From positions 1 to 8,401 of the forward strand of contig JAGCRI010000112.1 in the NCBI GenBank assembly GCA_017964755.1: a stretch of DNA of 8,401 nt, written 5' to 3'. Each line of letters begins with the position of its first letter. The stretch's first letter is position 1. Under the pieces are notes generated by a model. That model searched no databases. It was not told the origin of the DNA and saw nothing but the letters and a program-made list of their open reading frames with translations. Source of the DNA: Bacteroidales bacterium. GTDB taxonomy: Bacteria; Bacteroidota; Bacteroidia; Bacteroidales; WCHB1-69. Shown here piece by piece: positions 1 to 6,119 of this stretch. A program made the translations under genes and the position numbers.

Positions 1-1179
1 GCTCCTGAAGGCTGCAACGATTTCACCAATCATCTGGATAAAAAGGACACTTGTCTGAAAGCGATTTTCAAATACCTTAAACCTGATGTCATCGGTGTTA
101 ACGAAATCGGCAAGAATGATGTGTATGCCAACCGCTTATTAACCAATGCTTTGAATGTTGACGGTGTGGACTATTACGATTTCTGTCCCACTGTTTCAAA
201 CTCCACAGGCATAACTATCGGCAACCGGCTTTTTTATGACACCCGCAAACTCACTTTTGTGGAAAGTTACTATTTTCCGACCGGATTAACTTATTTTAAC
301 TGCTATCGTTTTTATTTTAATACAAAAGAGCTGAAAAGCGGAGACACAACATACGTAACTTTTATTGTAACACACTTGAAAGCAGGTAGTTACGAAGAGA
401 ATTTAGAATCCCGTTACGAGCAGGTTAAAACATTCATAGCACAGTTGCGGGCAAGCGGACGACATGAAAATTTCATCCTGTCTGGCGATTTCAATATCGG
501 CAACGACACCGAAGATGCCTTCCAGCTTCTGATAGACAACGGCGATTACAATTTTATTGACCCTATCAGAAAAGAAGGCAACTGGCACGACAATCCCGAA
601 TATGCCGCTTACCACACACAATCGACACATGACGGATATGAAAGTGACATCTGTTTCAGCGGCGGGGGCTTCGACAACCGTTACGACATGATATTGGTCT
701 CGCCGCAAGTATATTACGGCACTGAAGGTGTAAAGGCTCTTGAATCATCATACACAACAGTCGGCCAGGACGGCAACCGTCTCAACAAGGGGCTGCTTTA
801 TCCTGCAAACACCAGCGGCGTTCCCGAAAATGTGCTGAATGCCCTCTACAACAGTTCCGACCATCTGCCCGTGACTATGGAACTTGAAATTTCAGGTACG
901 GCAGTCGGTGTCGGCGGAGCGGAAGCGGTGCCTTTTCATGTGAATGTGGAAAACCCCATATCAAATGGCAAACTTCGCCTATCAGTGTTCAGCCCGCAAC
1001 CCGAACTTTTCCGTATGGAAATTTTCACCATCGATGGAAAACTCTTAGACTCTTTTTCGCAAAGCATTCACAACCAACAAAATATAGAAATTGATTTCCC
1101 ATATTCAAAAGGGATTTATATGCTACACATCAGCTCTTGCGACAAAAAAAGCATCGTGCGGAAGATTGTGAAAATGTAA
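1..1179 (+). CDS. Secreted endonuclease/exonuclease/phosphatase-fold hydrolase with T9SS type A sorting domain (5' partial)
   Basis: The reading frame is open from base 1, so the N-terminus and any signal peptide lie upstream; 392 residues are visible. The metal-dependent EEP phosphohydrolase fold (DNase I, exonuclease III, sphingomyelinase superfamily) is shown by its ordered motifs, in visible numbering: DVIGVNEIG with metal-ligand Glu35, THLK with His125, SGDFN with Asp163 and Asn165, RYDMI with Asp229, and SSDHLPV with Asp287 and catalytic His288. All key positions are intact, so it should be active. From about residue 314 a short beta domain follows (VENPISNGKLRL, then FTIDGKLLDSF, SKGIYMLHI and a basic KKSIVRKIVKM end). 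This matches the T9SS type A C-terminal sorting signal, so I infer export across the outer membrane and surface attachment or release. The substrate (DNA, RNA or a phosphoester lipid) cannot be told from this. The gene converges on the minus-strand 87-residue gene with 5 bases between stop codons and no obvious terminator. Confidence 0.9.
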   Translation, partial: APEGCNDFTNHLDKKDTCLKAIFKYLKPDVIGVNEIGKNDVYANRLLTNALNVDGVDYYDFCPTVSNSTGITIGNRLFYDTRKLTFVESYYFPTGLTYFNCYRFYFNTKELKSGDTTYVTFIVTHLKAGSYEENLESRYEQVKTFIAQLRASGRHENFILSGDFNIGNDTEDAFQLLIDNGDYNFIDPIRKEGNWHDNPEYAAYHTQSTHDGYESDICFSGGGFDNRYDMILVSPQVYYGTEGVKALESSYTTVGQDGNRLNKGLLYPANTSGVPENVLNALYNSSDHLPVTMELEISGTAVGVGGAEAVPFHVNVENPISNGKLRLSVFSPQPELFRMEIFTIDGKLLDSFSQSIHNQQNIEIDFPYSKGIYMLHISSCDKKSIVRKIVKM

Positions 1180-1184
1180 CGGAA

Positions 1185-1448
1185 TCACTCCCACTCCCCC
1201 AACCACTTTCTTAGCAATTCTATTCTTTGCAAATATTTATCAATCTGTGAATCAATAAAACTTTCACTGAATTTGCTATCACAGAAACCATTGCCGCGCG
1301 CCACATATTCATCGTCTTCCATACTTCCGAGCAACTCCAAATAATTCTGGTAATAAGAGATATTCTGCTCCAAAAGCCTTGATAATTCATCCTTATCAGC
1401 AAAAAAATCTTCACCTGAAGGGAAATAGTAGTGTCGTTTTTTATCCAT
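1185..1448 (-). CDS. Small acidic protein of unknown function, coupled to MATE exporter
   Basis: I do not recognise this 87-residue protein. It is soluble-looking, with no signal peptide, membrane segment or metal-binding cysteine cluster (one Cys, residue 56). It is clearly acidic, with about 19 Asp/Glu against 11 Lys/Arg, and has an aromatic N-terminus (HYYFPSGEDFF). Two stretches look helical, about residues 19-42 (DELSRLLEQNI onward) and 65-86 (ending LRKWLGEWE), joined by a Gly/Asp-rich turn. Its ATG shares one base with the stop of the upstream MATE gene (TAATG), and an AGGAG sits four bases before the ATG. That is a good ribosome site in a genome that otherwise mostly lacks them, so translation is probably coupled to the exporter. 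It is the last gene of the permease/MATE operon. The junction and lack of stops support a real gene, but a function cannot be assigned. Confidence 0.72.
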   Translation of the reverse strand: MDKKRHYYFPSGEDFFADKDELSRLLEQNISYYQNYLELLGSMEDDEYVARGNGFCDSKFSESFIDSQIDKYLQRIELLRKWLGEWE

Positions 1449-2812
1449 TATTCTCCTATTTGTTTAGAATTAAAAAGTGGTGATTTCCTATAAAAAAGAT
1501 TAAGTGTTACAGCTGTAACGACAGCGGCGAGCAAATCGGCGGCGGGTTGTGCTGCCCACACCCCCGACAACGAGAAAAATTTCGGCATAAATATCAGAAA
1601 CGGAATAATGAACAGAACCTGCCGCGACAAAGAAAGCACAATGGCAAGTTCAGCCTTGCCTATTGACTGGAAAAAATTGGATGTAACAATCTGAAAACCT
1701 ACCACAGGTATCATCATCATGTAAATCCTTATCCCATAAATAGTAAGAGATATTAGAGTCGAATCTGTAGTAAAAAACCTCGCTATATGCCACGGGAAAA
1801 ACATAGCGAGGGAAAAGCCTGCAACCGCCACTATAGAAGCACAACAAACTGTAAGTTTCAAAGCCTTGGTTACACGTTCCGGCTGCCGTGCCCCGTAATT
1901 GAACCCCACTATCGGCTGCATTCCTTGTGTGAACCCGAAAATAACCATTACCACAACGCCGACAATGCTGTTAATAATGCCGAACGCCCCGACAGCCAAA
2001 TCGCCTCCATACTCCTTGAGCTGGAGATTCATAAGTATTGTAATCAGGCACGAACAGGCATGTATGAGGAACGGTGACATTCCTATTGAGAAAATATCAG
2101 CTATAATTTTCCTGTCTAAAGAAAAACAGCCGCGTCTGAAACGAATGCTTGTATCCTTATTGAAAAAATGGAGCATAACCCACACAAGGCCAACAGTTTG
2201 CGAAAGCAGTGTCGCCCACGCCGCACCTTTTATGCCCCAACCGAACACATATATGAACAACGGTGCCAAAATCAGGTTCGCCACCACAGTTATTATAGTC
2301 GTAACCATAGCCTTAAGCGGATAGCCGGAAGCACGCATAATGCCATTCAGCCCAAAGAAAAGATGCGTCATGACATTTCCGAAGAGAATCACCCGCATAA
2401 AGTCGCGGGCATAGGGAAGAGTCAGCTCGCTTGCTCCAAACAGGATAAGCATGTCGTCCAAGAATGCAAGAGCTAAAACTGAATATATAATCCCTATTAT
2501 TATATTGAGAACAAATGCGTTACCGAGAACGTGTGTAGCTTCAGCCTCTTTGTTTTCACCCATCCGTATAGAAACGATGCTCGCCGCCCCCGCCCCGACA
2601 AGAGTACCGAACGCCACACTGAGGTTCATTATAGGAAAGGTAAGCGCAAGCCCTGAAATCGCATACGCACCCACACCCTGCCCTATAAACATTCTGTCAA
2701 TGATGTTATATAACGAGCTCGCAGTTGAAGCAATAATAGCCGGCAGAGAATAGGCAAACAAAAGTTTCCCGATTTTTTCGTTTTCAAGAGCAAATGACCT
2801 GCTATCCATCAT
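1448..2812 (-). CDS. MATE family multidrug/Na+ (or H+) antiporter, MepA-like
   Basis: This 454-residue inner-membrane protein is full length for the MATE family, with about 12 hydrophobic segments in two homologous halves. Family marks include LYNIIDRMFIGQGVG (about 34-48), the FGLNGIMRASGYP loop (about 153-165), GMQPIVGFNYGARQPERV (about 297-314), typical of the MepA-like branch, and FFQSIGKA (about 380-387). MATE proteins export cationic drugs, dyes or metabolites in exchange for Na+ or H+; the substrate here is unknown. The start is one of two adjacent ATG codons. The first (2812) overlaps the permease stop as ATGA, so the junction is a 4-base overlap and translation is probably coupled. 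At the 3' end the TAA shares a base with the ATG of the small acidic gene. No truncation or frameshift is seen. Confidence 0.93.
   Translation of the reverse strand: MMDSRSFALENEKIGKLLFAYSLPAIIASTASSLYNIIDRMFIGQGVGAYAISGLALTFPIMNLSVAFGTLVGAGAASIVSIRMGENKEAEATHVLGNAFVLNIIIGIIYSVLALAFLDDMLILFGASELTLPYARDFMRVILFGNVMTHLFFGLNGIMRASGYPLKAMVTTIITVVANLILAPLFIYVFGWGIKGAAWATLLSQTVGLVWVMLHFFNKDTSIRFRRGCFSLDRKIIADIFSIGMSPFLIHACSCLITILMNLQLKEYGGDLAVGAFGIINSIVGVVVMVIFGFTQGMQPIVGFNYGARQPERVTKALKLTVCCASIVAVAGFSLAMFFPWHIARFFTTDSTLISLTIYGIRIYMMMIPVVGFQIVTSNFFQSIGKAELAIVLSLSRQVLFIIPFLIFMPKFFSLSGVWAAQPAADLLAAVVTAVTLNLFYRKSPLFNSKQIGE
1453..1457 (-). promoter_or_regulatory. Shine-Dalgarno site (AGGAG) for the 87-residue protein
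   Basis: AGGAG lies within the last codons of the MATE gene (ATA-GGA-GAA-TAA), four bases before the ATG at 1448. It fixes the start of the small downstream gene and supports translational coupling. The other starts in the window show AT-rich leaders without a comparable motif, as is usual in Bacteroidota. Confidence 0.6.
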
Positions 2813-3888
2813 TTGCCCAATTTTACCTGAGGGTCAAGCCACCCGTAAATAATATCAACCAAAATATTGATAATAACTAAAATAACAGACACATAGAGCA
2901 GAGAGCCCATAACAACAGGGAAGTCATACCTATCCAATGCATCAACAATAACCACACCCATACCTTTCCAATCGAAGATATATTCCACAAAAACCGCACC
3001 GGCAAGCAAAGAGGCAAGCCAGCCCGATATAGCCGTAACTACCGGATTAAGGGCGTTTTTCAAAGTATGTTTTATCAATATTGTTCTGTAAGACAAGCCC
3101 TTGGCTTTCGCTGTCCTGATATAGTCCTGAGAGAGGACATCAAGAATTGAATTTTTGGTAAGTTCCACCACAATGGCAAGCGGGCGTATTCCCAAAGTTA
3201 TAGCGGGCAATATAAGATTCTTCAGGTCAAGGTATTGTCCTGCTCCGTAGTCATCGACCGAGTACAAACTTCCGAACATGCTCAAGCCTGTGACATCGGC
3301 AAGGAGGAAAGCGAACACCCAAGCGAAAAGTATTGCGGCGAAAAATGAGGGCAACGACATACCAAGCACTGAAAAGAAGAGCGCAACCCTGTCGAACCAG
3401 GTATCTTTGAACACGGCGCACAAAATACCGATTGTTATCCCGACAATTATGGCAAAGAAAATGGAAACAAGTGCAAGCAGCGCCGTCTTAGGGAAGGCCT
3501 CAGCAAGAATTTCCAGAACCTGGCGCTTGCTCTGGTAGGAGCGCCGCAAAAAAGGCTTCTTCAGCACTAACGCCGACTCATCAAAAGAGGCAATTCTAAC
3601 ATATTGGTAATCATTATCATCCAAAAAGAAAAAAGATTCTGTATCCTTTGTCTTATGATAAGAAACAGGAGAAATATCATTGAGATAAGCGAGATATTGT
3701 ATGCCAACCGGAAGGTCGAGTCCCATCTCCTTTCTGATGGCGGCCTCGGTTTCAATGTCGCTGCGCTGCCCCATTATCATTCGTGCGGGGTCTGACGGGA
3801 GCACAGTGAAAAGAAAAAAGACCAAAGTTATGATGCCGAGCATCAACAAAAAACCATAGCCAATTTTCTTTAATATAAACCTCCACAT
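2809..3888 (-). CDS. ABC transporter permease, OppB/DppB (peptide/nickel) type
   Basis: This is an inner-membrane permease of the binding-protein-dependent type 1 importer family that moves peptides, nickel or similar solutes. In the 359-residue form, the first membrane segment and TVLPSDPA (about 28-35) are characteristic. The EAA loop that docks the ATPase is clear (DYIRTAKAKGLS, about 255-266, then HTLKNALNPVV), and the end reads YGWLDPQVKLGK. Between about 72 and 120 there is a polar insert, rich in Asp and aromatics and ending LRRSYQS, longer than in the E. coli protein; I associate it with Bacteroidota homologues. I chose the ATG at 3888 (MWRFILKKIGYGF) because it aligns with family N-termini. 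An in-frame ATG at 3918 would add ten residues (MADYAISCFF) but sits in the loop of a terminator-like hairpin. The stop overlaps the MATE start (ATGA). No partner permease, ATPase or binding protein is visible. Confidence 0.88.
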   Translation of the reverse strand: MWRFILKKIGYGFLLMLGIITLVFFLFTVLPSDPARMIMGQRSDIETEAAIRKEMGLDLPVGIQYLAYLNDISPVSYHKTKDTESFFFLDDNDYQYVRIASFDESALVLKKPFLRRSYQSKRQVLEILAEAFPKTALLALVSIFFAIIVGITIGILCAVFKDTWFDRVALFFSVLGMSLPSFFAAILFAWVFAFLLADVTGLSMFGSLYSVDDYGAGQYLDLKNLILPAITLGIRPLAIVVELTKNSILDVLSQDYIRTAKAKGLSYRTILIKHTLKNALNPVVTAISGWLASLLAGAVFVEYIFDWKGMGVVIVDALDRYDFPVVMGSLLYVSVILVIINILVDIIYGWLDPQVKLGK

Positions 3889-3932
3889 AAAAAAACAAGA
3901 AATCGCATAATCTGCCATAGAAAATGCGATTT
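3889..3932 (-). terminator. Hairpin plus U-tract downstream of the HIT gene, abutting the permease start
   Basis: On the minus strand a perfect 9-bp inverted repeat (AAATCGCAT at 3932-3924, ATGCGATTT at 3908-3900) encloses a 15-base loop and is followed by CTTGTTTTTTT (3899-3889). It begins 15 bases after the HIT stop codon and fits an intrinsic terminator, although the stem is AT-rich and the loop long, so strength is uncertain. The last U lies directly before the preferred permease ATG (3888), and the alternative permease ATG (3918) is in the loop. It may act as a terminator, an attenuator or an initiation-blocking structure. Confidence 0.6.
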
Positions 3933-3947
3933 ACGGTTAAAAAAAGC

Positions 3948-4349
3948 CTATTTTTCGATTTCTGCCGCAATAGTTTCAGCTATCTTGACAAATTCCTCTT
4001 TTGAAAGTTCGAGTTTCGGATTCGCGAAGTTAAGGTCACTCACTTTCTTCATAGGGACAAGATGAATATGGGCGTGCGGAACTTCGAGACCGACAACAGC
4101 GACACCCACTTTCACACAATCCATTGTCTTATGGATAGCCTTGGCCACTTTTTTTGCAAATACCATCATATCGGCAAGCATATCGTCCTCTATATCAAAA
4201 ATATAGTCGATCTGCTCTTTCGGAATAACCAGAGTGTGGCCTTTTGCAAGCGGTGAAATGTCCAAAAATGCGAAGAATCTGTCATCTTCGGCAACTTTAT
4301 AACAAGGGATTTCCCCTTTTACAATCTTTGTAAAAATAGTTTCAGCCAT
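3948..4349 (-). CDS. HIT family nucleotide hydrolase/transferase (HINT-like)
   Basis: This 133-residue cytoplasmic protein has the length and layout of bacterial Hint/HIT proteins. The N-terminus (ETIFTKIVKGEIPCYKVAED) and the FLDISPLAKGHTLVIPKE stretch (about 28-45) are typical of the nucleotide-binding core. The histidine triad is complete: His92, His94 and His96 in VPHAHIHLVPM, with His94/96 at the catalytic end. Family members hydrolyse purine nucleotide phosphoramidates or related AMP-linked compounds; the physiological substrate is not known from sequence. The first base of its ATG is also the first base of the greA stop (TAATG), so the two form a tight co-transcribed pair. No Shine-Dalgarno motif is present and coupling probably drives initiation. 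The hairpin at 3889-3932 follows the stop. Confidence 0.94.
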   Translation of the reverse strand: MAETIFTKIVKGEIPCYKVAEDDRFFAFLDISPLAKGHTLVIPKEQIDYIFDIEDDMLADMMVFAKKVAKAIHKTMDCVKVGVAVVGLEVPHAHIHLVPMKKVSDLNFANPKLELSKEEFVKIAETIAAEIEK

Positions 4350-4822
4350 TATCTTGTAACTTTTGTGATTTCAAATTCCATAATACCGGCGGGAGCCTGA
4401 ATAGAGACTTTGTCGCCTTCTTTTTTCCCTATCAGTCCCTTTGCTATCGGTGAAGTTACCGAAATTTTACCTGCGCGCAAATCAGCGTCAGATTCAGGGA
4501 CAATAGTATATTTCATTGTCATATTGTTTTTAAGATTCTTTATCTCGACAGTAGAATAAATCAGTATCTTGGAAGTGTCGATTTTAGAGTCATCAAGCAC
4601 GCGGGCATTAGCGACAAGTGCACGGAGTTTGTTAATCTTCAGCTCCAAAAGTCCCTGAGCCTCTTTCGCTGCGTCATATTCAGCATTTTCAGAGAGGTCG
4701 CCTTTGTCGCGCGCCTCAGCTATCATCGCTGATATTTTCGACCTTTCAACAGATTCAAGCTGGTTGAGTTCTGCTTTCAGTGCATTCAATCCTTCTTGTG
4801 AATAATATTTTACTTCGCTCAT
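4349..4822 (-). CDS. greA: Transcription elongation factor GreA
   Basis: This 157-residue protein matches the usual length of GreA. The N-terminal coiled coil (about 1-77) carries GDLSENAEY at 41-49. Asp42 and Glu45 there are the tip acids that enter the RNA polymerase secondary channel and stimulate cleavage of backtracked transcripts. The C-terminal FKBP-like domain (about 84-157) contains SPIAKGLIGKKEGD at 124-137, another family signature. The start (MSEVKYYSQEGL) matches family N-termini and has an AT-rich leader without a Shine-Dalgarno motif. The gene lies 23 bases after the U-tract of the upstream terminator, so little space is left for its own promoter. It overlaps the HIT gene by one base at its stop. 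Confidence 0.97.
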   Translation of the reverse strand: MSEVKYYSQEGLNALKAELNQLESVERSKISAMIAEARDKGDLSENAEYDAAKEAQGLLELKINKLRALVANARVLDDSKIDTSKILIYSTVEIKNLKNNMTMKYTIVPESDADLRAGKISVTSPIAKGLIGKKEGDKVSIQAPAGIMEFEITKVTR

Positions 4823-4845
4823 GTCAATAATTTTATTTTCTTGCT

Positions 4846-4882
4846 AAAACAAAACTAAAGAGGCTTATAAAAGCCTCCTTAG
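4846..4882 (-). terminator. Intrinsic terminator after the PorV/PorQ-like gene
   Basis: On the minus strand a 12-bp stem with one G-U wobble (CTAAGGAGGCTT at 4882-4871 against AAGCCTCTTTAG at 4866-4855) closes a four-base TTAT loop and is followed by TTTTGTTTT (4854-4846). It starts about 30 bases after the barrel gene stop. The complementary strand lacks a following T-run, so it should work only on minus-strand transcripts. It separates the surface-protein/barrel unit from greA. Confidence 0.88.
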
Positions 4883-4912
4883 TATAGGTTTACAAAATGT
4901 ATTAATTTAATA

Positions 4913-6082
4913 TTAGAGTTCTATTTTAATGCCTACGCAATGGTTACCTTTCCATCTGTTAGTGAAACGATAGGCATAATCAATCACCATACGTGAATTG
5001 CCTTTCGATTTCTTAACAAGCGGAATACCTGCTGACACGCCTGCAGACGGGCCTGAGTACCAAGTTGTGCTTGTTGCTGTGTTCCACATTCCTGCTTCAA
5101 TTGCATAACCTGCACGAACCATGAAATATCTCATAAATCCGTATTCAATACCTAAAGCGAAAACGTCTCTTGAGTATGAATTAGCGGTAAAGGACGCTGC
5201 GAGTGTAATTCTGTGTGTTGCATCATCGCGGGTCAGACCTTCAAATTTCCTGTCTTCTTTTGACATGTCTTTATATTCGCCGCCCCAAATGAGAAAGTCG
5301 TATGACAGTCCCAAAGTAAGCAAAGCGGGCATTTCTGATTCAGCCGAACGCTGTTCAAGGGTAAGTTCATGGTCGGTAGTATTGACAACACCGCGGACTG
5401 AAAGACCGTCACCTTTGTAACTGATAGGGAATCCGATATTTTTCATCGTAACACCAATCTTGAAGTTATTGTAAGCGCCAGCCTGATATTGGATACCGAC
5501 ATCCAAAGCGAAGCCGGTGGCCTTGCAGTCGTCAGCGCCGGTTTCAGTAACGAGTTTCACTGTTGCCCCGCCGTGAATGAAGCTGTTGAACGACTTAGCG
5601 TAAGAAAGGCCGATATACATGAGGTTCGGTGAGAACGAGCCCATATTGCCTTCCGGCTGGGTTGTCGAAGTTCTTTGGATATTTCCGAAGCCCATTGAGA
5701 AAAATGACAAGCCGAGAACACCGTAGTCTTTTTCTTTAAGACCTGTTTCCTTATTCTTTTTATAAAGTGCCTGTGCAAGGGCAAATGAGTTGATTGAAAT
5801 TCCTGCGCCCGAACCACAGAGATAACGGGTATGTGAGAAGCCGAACTCAGTCTTGTTGACGAAAGACATACCGGCGACATTAGAGTAAATAGATTCCAAG
5901 CCACGGATTTCTGCAACGCCTGCATTGCCCCACCCGTTAGTTTTAGCCCAAGGGTCTATCAACAGGTGTTGCGCGCCTGCCTGACCGGATCTGTCTCGGT
6001 TACCGGCCAGAACGCAGGTTGAAGCCAGGCAATATACGCCTACCAACGTGCAAACTATTAATGTTTTAACTGTTATCTTCAT
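4913..6082 (-). CDS. PorV/PorQ family outer-membrane beta-barrel protein (T9SS-associated)
   Basis: This 389-residue protein has a clear signal peptide: Lys2 and Lys6, a hydrophobic stretch, then probable cleavage after VLA (residue 26). The mature N-terminus RSGQAGAQHLLIDPWAKTNGWGNAGVAE resembles the opening of PorV/PorQ-family proteins, where an AGAQ-L-I-P-A pattern is followed by a Gly-rich turn and a region ending SNVAGM (67-72). The rest alternates polar and hydrophobic residues with many aromatics and Gly, as in FadL-like barrels, and ends in the short strand GIKIEL. PorV itself is the T9SS shuttle that carries cargo with C-terminal domains to the attachment complex; family members also occur as dedicated partners. 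It starts only 37 bases after the stop of the large surface protein, so the two are almost certainly co-transcribed and probably work together. Which family member this is (PorV, PorQ or other) cannot be settled here. Confidence 0.82.
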   Translation of the reverse strand: MKITVKTLIVCTLVGVYCLASTCVLAGNRDRSGQAGAQHLLIDPWAKTNGWGNAGVAEIRGLESIYSNVAGMSFVNKTEFGFSHTRYLCGSGAGISINSFALAQALYKKNKETGLKEKDYGVLGLSFFSMGFGNIQRTSTTQPEGNMGSFSPNLMYIGLSYAKSFNSFIHGGATVKLVTETGADDCKATGFALDVGIQYQAGAYNNFKIGVTMKNIGFPISYKGDGLSVRGVVNTTDHELTLEQRSAESEMPALLTLGLSYDFLIWGGEYKDMSKEDRKFEGLTRDDATHRITLAASFTANSYSRDVFALGIEYGFMRYFMVRAGYAIEAGMWNTATSTTWYSGPSAGVSAGIPLVKKSKGNSRMVIDYAYRFTNRWKGNHCVGIKIEL

Positions 6083-6119
6083 AGTATCTTATATTTTTTT
6101 ATTTCACAAACAATTATTA

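Noticed and set aside
121..1179. GTG at 121 as the true start of the nuclease gene
   Set aside because: The frame is open to base 1 and the upstream codons encode the conserved DVIGVNEIG metal-binding motif, so the gene begins outside the window.
1170..1200. Possible bidirectional terminator between the convergent nuclease and small-protein genes
   Set aside because: The gap is 5 bases and I found no stem-loop with a T-run on either strand.
1185..1206. G-rich minus-strand run (GGTTGGGGGAGTGGGAG) at the end of the 87-residue gene, possible G-quadruplex
   Set aside because: It would form at best a two-layer structure and is fully explained by the codons for WLGEWE.
1899..2324. 141-codon plus-strand open frame opposite the MATE gene
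   Set aside because: It is antisense to a clear MATE gene, has no recognisable domain and a low-complexity composition. It follows from the codon pattern of the real gene.
3752..3970. 72-codon minus-strand frame spanning the HIT/permease junction
   Set aside because: It overlaps both neighbours in another frame and crosses the hairpin. There is no domain and the start falls inside the HIT gene.
6083..6119. Possible promoter or terminator between the surface protein and the barrel gene
   Set aside because: The 37 bases are AT-rich but contain no inverted repeat and no convincing -33/-7 pair. An operon junction is the simpler reading.
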